From positions 248,001-312,000 of the forward strand of contig SEMN01000056.1 of assembly GCA_005408345.1 (NCBI GenBank): 64,000 bases of DNA, in the 5' to 3' direction. Under the pieces are notes generated by a model. It worked only from the letters and a program-made list of their open reading frames with translations, did not search any database and was not told the DNA's origin. Positions 53,433-64,000 of the stretch are shown piece after piece. This DNA is from Macquaria australasica. Its lineage: Eukaryota; Chordata; Actinopteri; Centrarchiformes; Percichthyidae. The position numbers and the translations under genes are program-made. Each line of letters starts with the position of its first letter. Within the stretch, counting starts at the first letter, position 1.

Positions 53433-53449
53433 TTTTTTTTTTTTTTTTT
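53433..53449. repeat. T17 homopolymer
   Basis: Simple T run on the plus strand, A-run in the transcript. Confidence 0.95.
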
Positions 53450-56400
53450 ACTAGTAGTAGCGCTATGGAGCAATGTTTTTACCAGTGGGTCCCCATTTTG
53501 TTTGTATGCATGCGAGCACACAGGCAGCGCAATTCACATCCCGCTGTTGGTTTCACGCTATGCTACTGATTGACAGTTGGTGGCAGTAACACACCAAGAA
53601 AAGTGGCAAAGCACCAACAAAGGCAGTGAAGAGGAAGACTGCGAGCAAGCAAACATAGATGTAAACAATGCACGATTTAAAATATGAAAAGATCAGCTTT
53701 ATGCAAAAGTTTTATGAGGAAGGAAACACACTCAAAACATGTGTTAAACCTCAAGGATACAAGCAATGTGTTGTGGTGAGAAATACAAAATGTAAAAACA
53801 ACCTTTGTTTATGTAGAAGAAAACTGCACAGAGAAACTTTAACCTCTTCATCCATGCCAAATGCACTGACAGGTGCATCATTACAAATGCATGATTTGTG
53901 GCTAAGCATTGCTCAAAACCACAGATTCAAAAGTTCCCGAAGTATCCAAAGATACCAAATATGTCAGCCTGAATTTCAATAAAAATGTGTATAAAATCTA
54001 AATCAACAATTTAAAGCCTCGGTTCTAAGCTAACAGAGACACCAGAAGCAACAACTAAATTGTGTTTTCCCCTTTATGAGGGCTCTAGGACTCCACAGGC
54101 TGTCTTCTATTTCTTTTTAGTTTGGGATAAACAAAGAACAGAACAGTGATATTGAGCCTTGAATTGACTGTGGAAGCTGGGCAGCACAGCAGCAGGAGGC
54201 CTCTGAATAGGAACTTCCTGCTTAGGTCGCGTCTTGCATCTCAAGTCAGTGTGACTGGATCTGCCACTGGCTGGTTACAGCCTTCACTCACTGGGGTCAG
54301 TAACTGTCCCAGATAGATGATCACAGAAGATAATAGAGGTAATTTTCTGTCAGACAAAAGTGGACATCTGCTCTGTTTTCAAATCGCACAAGCCAATATT
54401 TGTTCTTGTCTTCTTGGAAAGTTTTTGCGCTGTCTGCTTGGCGTACAGATTTCCTCGGCAGCACTCAGGGAGTAGCCCCTCCTTCCCCGAGGCAGGGTTG
54501 AGTCGGCCAACCAACGGGATTACCATGGTGTGTTACTGTCTGCCATGGCCCAGACGCAGTCTAACCAGGATTGGGGCTCTTTCACAGTTTTCACAGCTCT
54601 CTCGCATCTGGAGGTCATCTGGTAAGAGGAAAAAATGTCCAGTGTTTCTGCTGGGGTAGTTAATCTACACGTTTGGCAACTGATCGGGCTGTTCAGTACT
54701 GGCACCAGGCTGCGTAACACATGGCAGCCTGCTGCCTGTGAGGGCTGCATAAGAATGATAGCTGAGTGGTCCAAATCAAGCCAAAACGTACAACAGATTT
54801 TGCTGCACTTATCTCAAATAGACTCATGATGAGGGATGAATTTAAGAGTCAGGAAGGTTGATCTCAGAGTGTCTCTGTGTCAGAGACCAGAGTGAAGGAC
54901 CCTAAGGACAGGTTTTACAAGCGGTTTACAAGCAGTGAAAGAGACGTGCTGTAAAACCCCGTAGAAAATAATGTGCATATTGTATAAACAGGGGGCACGC
55001 AGCTCAGTGAGTGCACCTTATCAACAGAACTCTGCCTCACTGAGGATCTCATCAAAAGATGTGCTTTTACAGATCTCTTTTAAAGTTTGTCAATCAATTT
55101 AACAATGTAAACCTCTTTTAAAGATACAGATTGACCTCATCAGGGTTTGTCCTCACAAAATTGACCCATCTCGAGCCAATCTGGCACTCTGAGGCTGAAT
55201 AGTGCTTAGCTGTGTCCCCGCACATCATTACCCCTCTCTTCACTCCATTCACTCTGACTCAGAGCAGAGAAAAAGACTGAGTGATATAACCAAGGCTCCA
55301 ATGTCTGTGGCTCCGTCACTGCTCTGTGCCCTGTGTGCGCGCTATGAGGCCACTTCAGAGAGCGCAGTGGGCTACAGTGCTGATCACCTTCACATGACCT
55401 CGTGTCGATCCTGCTTGGACATCTTGGACATGCGGTTCTGCACTTGTCTAGCAAAAGAAGGGACAGCCATTCTCTCAAATGCAGTGTAAACGTCAAATTG
55501 TCTCATCAAAGACCAATGCTCTGTTGATTTTGCACTTTCGAAATTAGCCACACAACAACCCTCGCTCTGAATACCAACCAACCATACTGCAAAAAAAGGA
55601 ACCTCTACTACAATTTTGTCTTCAGCTTTCCATTATTTTTTGAATGAGTGTCTTTGATCTTTTGTCAGGGCACTATTGTGTGGTTTAAGGGCTTTCCTCC
55701 TGTTTAATAGAGGAAAATGAGCCACATCTTTGATATCAGCGCATGAAGTGGTTTCCTTGCCCAGTGGGATGCTATTAGCACAGGATCCATAGGACAGACT
55801 TAATCTCAGTAATTCTCAATCTCTTGTAAAATGAGAATTATTTCTTCAAAACCAAACTCTACATAAATATTCTTACTTTCTTATACTGAAGAATGTGTTC
55901 TACGCTGCACAGATCATCATATACGAACCGCTTGTCTCATAAAACAGAAGAAGTTAACTAAGATCACGTGCGATGCATTTTACAGGATGCATGGGTGATG
56001 TATTTTTCTCACTTCAAAGGCATCACCATTGCAACAAATTTGCTTCACGCTAGGTAAGAGGGCCATTTACTCTGCTTCTGTCACAACTGCATACTGTTGC
56101 TTGGCAACAATCACACACCCATTTCATCAAAAGTCAAATACTTCTTTCTAAAAATTAATCACTCTTTGCTCCAGAGGAAGCACATTCATAGAGATATAGA
56201 TTGTAAAATTGGTAGTGGAGGTGTTATTAGTACTGAATGTGCACAGTGTGTATGACTCTGCTGCATTATACAGGTCTCTATTGAAACATTTAAATAGAAC
56301 CATATAACCCTATTAGTAATAACAATTTTATGGAACAGATCTAACTATTGAAATGACACAAATTAAAAGTTTTAATGAGGGAACTGATGCACTGTTAAAC

Positions 56401-57632
56401 TGTTTCCTGATTCACTCAGAATTTGTCAAACAAGACTTTAACTTCCTTGTTGGAAACATTTAACCAAAACCAAAGTATGCTTCAGAGGTTGCTTTCTACA
56501 TTGCCTAAGAAGGATAAATGGTGCTTCATTTGCACTGCTAATTCAACACAAGCCAAGATTAGAAGAAGCAGTTTATAAAAAAAGGTGCAACTGAAAGAAA
56601 AGAGAGAGTTTCCAGCAAGACTGAAAATCACAACCTTTGTGTTTATAGCAACAGAGGAACTATGCAACAATCATCTCTCTGCACAATAATGTGTCACAAA
56701 ACCAACATATGAACCTTATGATAAACCATTTTCTCATTACCAAACACAGAAGATAATTGAAAAATTCCAAGTGGAAGGGGAATATTAAAGAGATATTTCT
56801 GTGTATATTCCACAACTGGGACTAATTCAGAAGCAGAAGTGCCTGGAGGGCCAGTCTGTCTCTAACAAAATTGGTTTACCAAAGCAGAATGTACGAGCGC
56901 ACAGAGTGAGGCCAATAGCTGTCTGCTGCCTCCATGGAAATCAACAGCAGAGGTCTTCCAGCTGAAACTGAATCTTTACTGTGGAGCGAGATATGCTCAG
57001 GATCACAGTCTTAAGGCTACTCGTAAGGTCCTCTAGTGCCTTCAGGCAGGCTTAGAAAATTAGCCCTCTGTTGTTACCAGCAGTGAGATTTTAGCTGTTG
57101 CTAATGAAACTGGACTGTGCTTCTGTGTGTTTGAGCATTTGAAACATGGATAGATGAAAGCTGTCATGCCAATAAAATACCCAACCACCCCCTATTTGAA
57201 CTACTGTGAATAATACATTTAAGAGAGTGATGGCCCTCCACTTCTTAGTGTAAATTTAATCAATGGCTGAGGCTCTGATGCTTTCAGGTGTCTTGTTTGA
57301 CAAATACTTCCAATAAGCCGGTGTCTTAAGTGCTGTCAGAGCAGTCTGAAACATGACTAAAGTTCTTTGCATAGCAAGTCAAATTTTATGTTCTAGTATT
57401 TCAAAGCAGCACTCATGCCTCTGATTTAATCAACAGTTGTATTTAAAGGAAATATATTACACTACACAACATGAACAAGCCATACAATAATAAAAAAACA
57501 CAACAAATAAATAAAATACATGTTATTCTTAGACATTACGATCTATTGCTTGATAAAGCGTCATTATTTATTTAGGGACCTGCATTTGAACTCCTTGACA
57601 CACACTCATAGTAAAACCACACTTCACCATGC

Positions 57633-57639
57633 GCACACA

Positions 57640-57693
<54 letters not shown>
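57633..57693. repeat. (AC)n microsatellite, about 60 bp
   Basis: Nearly pure AC alternation with one T interruption near 57646, about 230 nt downstream of cassette A1 in transcript order, where it is a TG run (UG-rich in RNA). Confidence 0.95.
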
Positions 57694-57694
<1 letters not shown>

Positions 57695-57897
57695 GCACAG
57701 CACAACCACTCAGTCATCTCTCACACTCATGTCAAGGTTGATCTGAGTCACAAGTCCCACGTTCATCCCAATTAGCACTTTGATTTGGGAGTTGATAGGT
57801 GATGATATTGGCAGCTTTGGAAGGATGCACCCATCACTCTCCTCTCTCTTTCACTCTTTCAATTCCTTTCTTTCGTTGTGTGTTGGTTTTTGTTTCG

Positions 57898-57919
57898 TTT
57901 TTTTTTTTTTTTTTTTTTT
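57898..57919 (-). repeat. 22-A homopolymer just after A1 donor (transcript sense)
   Basis: T22 on the plus strand, so A22 in the pre-mRNA, directly after gtatgt of the A1 donor. It is probably length-variable. It sits where U1-flanking sequence affects 5' splice-site strength. Confidence 0.9.
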
Positions 57920-57925
57920 ACATAC

Positions 57926-57985
57926 CTCCTTTTCTACACATTTTCTTGTTGGGTTTCCTGGCACATTCCTTGGATATTCTTTTGA
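57926..57985 (-). CDS. nlgn3: nlgn3 alternative cassette exon A1 (splice site A)
   Basis: A 60-nt exon with acceptor attttacag and donor gtatgt, phase 1 on both sides. Joined to the base left by the first coding exon it encodes VKRISKECARKPNKKMCRKG, almost the A1 insert known in mammalian neuroligin-1 and -3, with Met where I expect Ile. It is strongly basic and has two Cys. A1 sits next to the neurexin-facing surface of the ectodomain and is alternatively included. The phase means skipping is silent for the frame. A run of 22 A (transcript sense) starts at intron position +7, and a TGCATG lies about 61 nt upstream. The exon is too short to stand out as an open frame and was found by motif and splice sites. 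Confidence 0.95.
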
Positions 57986-59067
57986 CTGTAAAATGAATGG
58001 AAAAACTACAAAATAACAGAGAGCTCTGGAAAAGATCGCATGTGACATGCAACAACTCAGACTGAGTCAGACCCCCTCTTCACCCTCTTTCCCTCCTCCT
58101 CCCGCCCTCCCAGTCATCATCAACAACAAGAACAACAGAGGACCTGTTGAGAAAGTAACTGGGGTGTTGCTGCAGAAATATTCCAAAATGGTGGAATGAA
58201 TTTGCTGCATCCCGGGACACAGGAAGCCCATATTCACATGCACTTCTATTTAAGACCCATTACAACCACACAGATGGCAGAGAGGCTAGATTTCCAAAGT
58301 TTTACAGTTCACATTGTAATCTGATAAGCGAAAGTGTTATTTGACATTGCCCATTTGATTCTAAGAGCACTTAACATTTCAAGCCCATTTTCCTGTGTGG
58401 GTCTCCTTCAAGTAGTGAAATAATGGGGGCCATTTAAAAGAGTCAACATCTAGAAATCTAAAACTTGTGAGACTTTCAGTCATGGTGGAGCCCAATCGAC
58501 ATTTGCCTTTTGCACAAAACCTGCTTTTGCTTTTGGCTTTGTGCAAGGACAAACTGGATAAAGCAAGGAGAGTAAAGGGTCTTACATAGGTCAGGCTGAT
58601 GCCACAGGCCTCTCGTGTACCAGACAGAATATTTCACCAACCCTACAGTAGTAGATCATTCACTTATGAGGCAGGCTACTAATCACTAATGGCTAATATC
58701 CCCAGAACAGTCAAGACAGTGAGGGTAGGAAGGTGCACCAAGTATTTCCAATCTGCTCCTTGTATGATTAGATTTCTTTTTTTTTTCTTTTTTATTCAGT
58801 CATATTAATAAGTCATTTAGTCATCAAAAGAGGAACCTCTAACAGTGGCATGGAAGGGGAGAGTTGATGAAAAGACTAAATGAAAGATCAAGTCAAGATG
58901 GGAGGTTGATATGATGGACACAGACACAGCATGCGCCAGACAACAGGTCATGCTCCGCGCAAAATACAGAGGTGACACAAAATTTTAGAGGAAAGACAGA
59001 GAGAGAAGGAGACAGAGACAGAATAGAGGAGGAGAGGTTTGGTTTCCTGTTTACTCGACACACTCAC
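57986..59067 (-). other. nlgn3: 1.1-kb nlgn3 intron before A1
   Basis: Short intron from donor gtgagt at 59067 to acceptor attttacag at 57986. It contains the TGCATG at 58046 and a T-rich stretch near 58770-58792. I see nothing else. Confidence 0.85.
58046..58051 (-). promoter_or_regulatory. RBFOX motif TGCATG upstream of cassette A1
   Basis: TGCATG in transcript sense about 61-66 nt before the A1 acceptor. Upstream RBFOX sites usually repress inclusion. A single six-base match could be chance. Confidence 0.4.
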
Positions 59068-59539
59068 CATCCTCAGTTGGAACATAGATGTTTAGATAAA
59101 GACAATCCTCGTGTTGGTCCTGTATGTATGTAGTTACTATATCCAGGTTGAAGGTGAACCATACTGGCATCATGATCTCTGGCACAGCGTTGTGAATATT
59201 TTGGGGGCAGACAGGAGCAAAGTGAGTGGCGTTCTTGATCCCTGACCAGGACGAAGGAGGCTCCGGGGGCATGAAGCGTTTTTCTCCCACTGGGGAGGCG
59301 GCGTATGGAACCCCTAGAAACTGGTCCACTGGCCCCAGAATCTCGCTAGGCAGGGGCACCCTCACCCCTCGGAGTTTCCCATACTGCGTGTTCACAGTGG
59401 GGTGGTAGTTCTGACCTCTCACGGCCGCAAAGCACCAACAAAAACTTAATACCCACAAGGACACGCTGAAATTGGTGCAACTGTGGGCACCGTGCCAGTT
59501 CTGCGAGGGGAGACGACTTCTCCTTGGAGAAAACCACAT
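59068..59539 (-). CDS. nlgn3: nlgn3 first coding exon: signal peptide and start of cholinesterase-like ectodomain
   Basis: Encodes residues 1-157 plus one base of the next codon of a neuroligin, a postsynaptic adhesion protein whose ectodomain binds presynaptic neurexins. The ATG at 59539 has A at -3 and is the first ATG in this frame. Residues 1-42 form a long N-region and a hydrophobic core (about 24-41), a probable signal peptide. Then come VNTQYGKLRG, the ILGPVDQFLGVPYA block, GEKRF and the PPEPPSSW block, a glycosylation sequon at Asn103 (NATH), Cys111 and Cys146 (the EDCLYLNIY block, expected disulfide pair), ending VPTED. The donor gtgagt follows at 59067 in phase 1. PLPSEILGPVDQ and NIHNAVPEIM fit neuroligin-3 better than neuroligins 1, 2 or 4 as I recall those sequences. 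I cannot tell whether this is the a or b teleost duplicate. Confidence 0.96.
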
Positions 59540-59577
59540 GGTGCTTGTGAGCGAGTGCAACTGCAAGTGACCAACAT
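59446..59577 (-). promoter_or_regulatory. Upstream ORF overlapping nlgn3 start codon
   Basis: ATG at 59577 opens a 43-codon frame that passes the real start (59539) out of frame and stops with TAA at 59446. The context is weak (T at -3) against A at -3 for the main ATG, so leaky scanning is expected. Ribosomes that do use it would miss the main start. Whether it is functional is inference. Confidence 0.45.
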
Positions 59578-59736
59578 ACAAGCCGGGGCACCCCCTCAGC
59601 AAACACACAGGCCTCCCGCTCAGCCCTGCAGTCCAGCCACCTGAGGGACAGTCATCAGCTGTGATACTGGAGCCCGCCGGCTTACAGACGAGGAGAAACA
59701 GTCACAGTCACAGCTCGTCAGATCTTCTATCCCGTG
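59540..59736 (-). other. nlgn3: 5'UTR part of nlgn3 first coding exon
   Basis: A pyrimidine-rich tract ending ttgcag precedes position 59736 on the minus strand, so the coding exon appears to start with about 197 nt of leader joined to a further upstream non-coding exon. The reading frame stays open through part of this leader, but only from a GTG, so no in-frame upstream ATG extends the protein. Two upstream ATGs are present and listed separately. The acceptor is a sequence prediction and a transcript would settle it. Confidence 0.6.
59620..59655 (-). promoter_or_regulatory. Short upstream ORF in nlgn3 leader
   Basis: ATG at 59655, 11 codons and a TGA, fully inside the predicted leader, in a weak start context (C at -3). 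It could tune translation, but no coding conservation can be judged here. Confidence 0.4.
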
Positions 59737-60068
59737 CTGCAAGAGAAGAAGACAGGAAAATTAATGATATTTCCCTGACAGCCCACCAGTTTGCTCCCAT
59801 TTTCAGTCAGTCATTTTTATTGACTTGTGGAGTCCTTTTCTGTCACGACATAAAACAGCTCACATAAACATGACAGAGCTCTTAGTGCTATCATCAGTCC
59901 ACATAATCAAGAACCCACCTTTGACTTGGATATTGCAATTAACTGTTGGGCAACTTGTCAAGATGTGCCTAATAATGCTAATAGGACAAGTGAAATGTGA
60001 AAGGCATCAACACGGTAGGTCAGTAGGTAATTATTCTCTACTTCAAAGGCCAACGTTTACATTAATAG

Positions 60069-60236
60069 TTAAAGGGTCCCATCATGTCCATTGAAAACAC
60101 ACAAGGAAGGGATATTTTAAAGGCCAGTATGGACAGGAAGAATGATTACATCAAGCAAAACCTGTTTCAATGTACATATGGACACCTGACTACTGTTTTA
60201 AGACAGACTTGAAAAATTGTCAACCTATCCTTTAAT
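60069..60236. repeat. Dispersed fish repeat (TTAAAGGG...CCTTTAA ends)
   Basis: Starts TTAAAGGGTCCCATCATGTC and ends GTCAACCTATCCTTTAA, with ATATGGACACCTGACTACTG and TTTTAAGACAGACTTG inside. I recall this as a frequent teleost repeat. The ends are mutually inverted over about 7 nt. Confidence 0.65.
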
Positions 60237-61376
60237 GAATAACCATATCCACAGGAGAAGTGTTGATAAAACCCAACAGCAGGATACATACACAAGTACA
60301 TAATAATAACATGATCAAAATTTCATGACCTGCTTAATGTCTTTCATCTCCCTTTGGTATAGATATGAACAAGGTAGAATTTAAATTTCAACTGCCTTGT
60401 TTGCGCTCACAAGAGCTTTTTGGGATGAGCAGAAGAAGGAGGATGTAGCTACAGGCAGCACGCGTGCCTCCAGTGACAGCGCTGTAAATGCTAATCAACA
60501 GTCCCAGGGTGAACCAGTGGTGCCAGTGACAACACCTTCCCACACTGCCTGATCAATTTTCAATTTCTGTGGCTTAGGGTCCCCCTCAGCCTTGTGCGCC
60601 TACTGCAGTGTTCACTCTAATAACAATGGAGAAGAAAAGCCAGCATTTAGAGGAGGATATTGCATTCCAAAATGACTGTGTAAATGATTTATAATGTATC
60701 AGCAGCCGTTGGAGGGCCACTAACCACTGAGAGAAAGCAATCCTGACGTTCCTGGAGGTGCTGTTATCACTAGGCAGCTATTCCCTTTTGTTGCAGCCGT
60801 GGACGGACCAGTGGAAAGCCTGCCAGTGGAAGTTGTACATGGAAGCCCTCACTTCATATCAAAAACACATGCATATATTACGGAAATACTGCAGATGAGC
60901 CCGCCTTCGCTGATACTTGTGTAAATGAAATGTGTGTGGTGGACAATTCTGCTCAGAGACTCCGGCACACCGAGCACCTGCTAAGTGATAATACATGGAA
61001 AGCCATCCATATCCAATCTGGGGACTAAGAGGCATGCATTGCTGGGGGGTCAAGGGCTGGCAAAGGCTTCGAAAAGCTAGAAAAGTCCCTTCTCTGCTCA
61101 CTTGGGATCCCTGTAGCAGAAAACTCATTACTGCATACACATTACTGCCATATCCCCATGTTAAAAGACTATGAACTATATTGTTAACAGTATGTCATTC
61201 CTGTTTAGTTTTTTACAAGACAAGAACATAGCATCGACCAATGCCAAATACCGCAGCATTTATAGCCTCAGCTAGTGTGAAACACTTAAACCTAGATGGC
61301 TCTTTAGAAGAATACACACCGCTCAACCAGAAAACACCTACAAACACAACAAAATACAACCATGTAATATGATACA

Positions 61377-61503
61377 CTCAGTTGGCAGTTTATTAGCTAC
61401 ACCTAGCTAAAACTAATCATGTTTAATACAACAGCATTGTAATAAATCCCACCACAATGAACGTTATAATGTTCAGGTTTTGTTGAAACTGTTTTAGAGA
61501 CTG
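61377..61503. repeat. Dispersed fish repeat (GTTTATTAGCTACACCTAGC family)
   Basis: Contains CACTCAGTTGGCAGTTTATTAG, ACACCTAGCTAAAACTAAT, TAATACAACAGCATTGTAAT and TATAATGTTCAGGTTTTGTT, matching from memory a teleost dispersed repeat with TTTATTAGGTACACCTAGC. Confidence 0.65.
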
Positions 61504-62254
61504 ATTCGCACCTCAGACTGGCCTCTTCTCCATGGCAACGGCAGCCGAGGCTCTTGGGTATTATAATATTTAGACGCGTTGGCCATGCCAAAATTATGGA
61601 CAAAACATGATTTCTTAGAAACTAAGCTGAAGTAATTAAGTGGCCATAACATAAACCTACAGGATCATTACATCATCCGGGGGAGTCCTGTGCTTCTATG
61701 TTCAGTGATATTGAATATATACATGGTTTAGAGAAAAAAAGGAAATGGGAACACAGAAAAACACAAATGCAACTCTTTAACTTTCATGAAGGTAGGATTT
61801 ATTGCAGAGCTGTTCTGATCCCTCTTCAAGAACTGTTTCAACTTGAATTTAAATTATTACTATATGTTCTGTGGGTAAAGAATTCCACAATGCCCCGAAC
61901 AGAGAAAGAAGTCTGCCCAAAGGAGGTTTTCAAAAGGGCACCTTATAATTCTCCATGGGTACACAGACGACATGGACAATTTTCAATCTCAATTTCAACT
62001 GAAGCCATTTCTGTTTAGATCTGCACACACAGCATGCAGAATAAGTGTGATAACACTAATTCTAGTCGAGATGAAATACATCAGGTCAAACTTTTTAATC
62101 AGGACATAGCAAGGACATAGGACAGCGTGATGGAGTGTGTGTGTTTAGAGGACACACAGCACAGAGGACTTCATCAGTCTCCCCTCCAACGGCATCTCAG
62201 AGGTCCTCTCTGCTTTGATCTCTCTACCTGCTGAAGGACTGCCAAGGGAGGAGC

Positions 62255-62289
62255 AGAGAGAGAGAGAGAGTGAGAGAGAGAGAGAGAGA
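62255..62289. repeat. (GA)n microsatellite
   Basis: GA alternation with a single T interruption, in a GA-rich stretch. Confidence 0.95.
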
Positions 62290-64000
62290 TTGCATGAGTT
62301 CTCCCTCATCATCCCAGAAATATTGATCGTCTCATCACCGTGGCCTTGCAGCCCATAATAAATACAACTGGGGTGATGGAGGCGGCGTAGGGGGAGGGGG
62401 GATGAGGAAGAGGAGAGAGGGGTGCTGTGCTGAGTCTAAGGGAGGTTATTAGCCCTTAATGCAAGACGGCACTCCACCAAGTACACGCTGTTAAACACCC
62501 TCCTCCCCATTTCTACGGTTGCTGATTAATAGGACATGTTAAATTCTGCCGGTCCAATCGTATTCATCAATATTCAAAAGCACGCCACGTGAGTGATGTC
62601 CCCATACAGATCCCATATTTAAAAGAAAATATATAGACTTTATTCCTCTTTATTTTCGTCTGAGCCCACATCCGTGTACACTTACTGTAGAAGACCCTTT
62701 GTTCTCCTACAACGGAGAGATCTCTGCATCGCAATAAAAGTCTGAGCACAGAGCCAAATGTACTCCTACGCCTTGACATCCCTTAGAGAGAGGCTGAATG
62801 GACTCTGATAAAAAAGGAACCAATAAGAGTTCTGAGTAGATGGAGCTTCTGACTCTCCCCATTCTGTTATTATAGTAGCTAGTCTGCAACAAAGGCATTC
62901 ACAAAGCTGCATTAGTCCTCTGGAACATCTAACTTCAAATGAAGTGAGCCGTCGTGACCTGAGAGAGTGTAATCACTGATTACAAATGCTTCTGCTGCTG
63001 TTACATTATCACTCAGGCTGAATGTGCCATTATAGAAACGATAAGAGACAGGCAACAAGACAGAAAGCAGAAAGCAGAAACCGATGTACCCGGGCGGTTA
63101 CCTCAGCTGAACTCATTAAAATGAGAGAGGCAACGGCAAAAACTTAATTTAGTGTCTTCACCTTCCATTTGTGCTCCAGAAAGACACCAATCTGCATCAG
63201 TGCGAAGGCTCCATTTTGAGACAAGCTCATGATAGCTTTTGCTCTCTGGCCTCTGTGTGTCAATAATATGGAAAATATATCTGTAAATTGTCTGCTAACA
63301 CATGTTTATTTCAATTAGGCAAACATGGATTTCAACACAGCAAAATCAATAATGAACGTTCACACATACTACACGTCTCTCTCTGGCAGGCACGCTCTTT
63401 ATATAAGCTACTGGGCTTTATGAACAACAGCACGCTGTATTAAATCAAGGAGATTGGCATGTTTCAGAAACAACATTAACAAAATGTCAAAACGAAACTG
63501 TGGCTTCATAAGGCTCCTGCTGGGAACCAGTTCCACTATAACAGTGAGAGATGAGGGCCCACTCTTCCTTTGCTTTGCTTTTTTTTCCGTCCGACACAGA
63601 GCCTGTGCAGTCATTATTACTTAGGAGATTTGGCATTAAATCAAGGACAAAGACGCAGCACATTCTGACTGCTAATCACCACGGTGATGCTGACATATTT
63701 TTAAAGAAGCAGAAGGGAGATGGTGAGGAATGACGGCGCTGCTGCTGTGGCCGCCTGCTTAGCTGCGTGTCTCCGCCCCTTCTCCTGGCTGCTGGATAAA
63801 TGCTGCCATGAGTATCATTACCAGCCAAACGGCCAAGGAATCATGGAGAGGTGAGCTTGGCAGGCCAAATAAAGACAGATTCCAGGTGAGTACATGTTGA
63901 GATGAATTCTGTGGCTGCGCAGCAAATAAATAACGGCCATTCTTTTAACTGCTGACAGTGCTTGAAACAACTGTTTGCTCTTCGTGACTAAAATGACACA

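Larger units (their letters stand above)
48585..57925 (-). other. nlgn3: 9.3-kb nlgn3 intron between A1 and A2
   Basis: Holds a fish repeat mosaic at 49560-50130, a LINE reverse-transcriptase relic at 51119-51611, CT-rich sequence near 52790-52855, T17 at 53433, an X-box-like motif at 56096 and a long AC microsatellite at 57633. The stretches 48700-49500, 51700-52400 and 53600-57500 show no recognisable gene or element. Confidence 0.8.
59737..64000 (-). other. nlgn3: 5' flank: probable first intron of nlgn3, open to the right
   Basis: Upstream of the predicted leader acceptor. It contains dispersed repeats at 60069-60236 and 61377-61503 and a GA microsatellite at 62255-62289. No promoter, CpG-rich start region or upstream exon could be identified with confidence. 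GC rises slightly near 63730-63790, but I see no supporting signal. Confidence 0.6.

Noticed and set aside
54360..54829. Overlapping open frames on both strands
   Set aside because: None has domain content or splice signals; moderate GC makes chance frames likely.
59540..59608. N-terminal extension of neuroligin from 59608
   Set aside because: The frame is open, but the codon at 59608 is GTG; the first ATG in frame is 59539, which directly precedes a signal-peptide-like sequence.
61698..62018. 106-codon open frame on the plus strand near a repeat
   Set aside because: Not recognised, no conserved motif, adjacent to dispersed repeat; could be a diverged transposon fragment but evidence is insufficient to list it.
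59737..64000. A promoter or first non-coding exon of nlgn3
   Set aside because: No CpG island, TATA/initiator combination or convincing donor could be tied to the leader acceptor; left as intron or flank.
1..64000. tRNA, rRNA, CRISPR or bacterial defence-type systems
   Set aside because: No cloverleaf-like A/B-box pairs, no regularly spaced direct repeats and no prokaryotic gene arrangement; the sequence is vertebrate nuclear DNA.

Overview
The window reads as vertebrate, almost certainly teleost fish, nuclear DNA. It has sparse coding sequence in short GT-AG exons, many CA/TG and GA microsatellites, no operon-like gene packing, and several dispersed repeats that I recognise as common in fish genomes. 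No species can be named from sequence alone.

The only gene I can support is one neuroligin gene on the minus strand, best matched to neuroligin-3 (nlgn3). Transcribed right to left it shows: a 5'UTR plus first coding exon (59068-59736, ATG at 59539); two 60-nt exons matching splice-site A cassettes A1 (57926-57985, basic) and A2 (48525-48584, acidic); a 150-nt exon (40478-40627); and a 186-nt exon (7708-7893). Every internal junction is phase 1, so either cassette can be used or skipped without changing frame. Together they encode about the first 310 residues: the signal peptide and N-terminal part of the cholinesterase-like, neurexin-binding ectodomain. The rest of the ectodomain, the transmembrane segment and the PDZ-ligand tail must lie beyond position 1. 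The promoter and any upstream 5'UTR exons must lie beyond position 64000 or be unrecognised in 59737-64000.

Everything else is intronic: an open intron 1-7707, a 32.6-kb intron 7894-40477, 7.9 kb (40628-48524), 9.3 kb (48585-57925), 1.1 kb (57986-59067) and an open intron from 59737 rightwards. Recognisable content is mostly transposon debris: a TA-flanked Tc1/mariner-like element inserted in an older repeat (1421-2683), a hAT-type MITE (34128-34603), a LINE reverse-transcriptase relic (51119-51611), two copies of one repeat family (15108 and 38428), one of them carrying a second insertion, and several shorter repeats.

The most interesting signals are around splice-site A. TGCATG (an RBFOX motif) lies 27-32 nt downstream of A2 and about 61-66 nt upstream of A1, which predicts opposite effects on the two cassettes. 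A 22-A run begins at intron position +7 after A1. The first coding exon also has an upstream ORF overlapping the start codon out of frame. I found no second gene, RNA gene, CRISPR array or prokaryote-type system.
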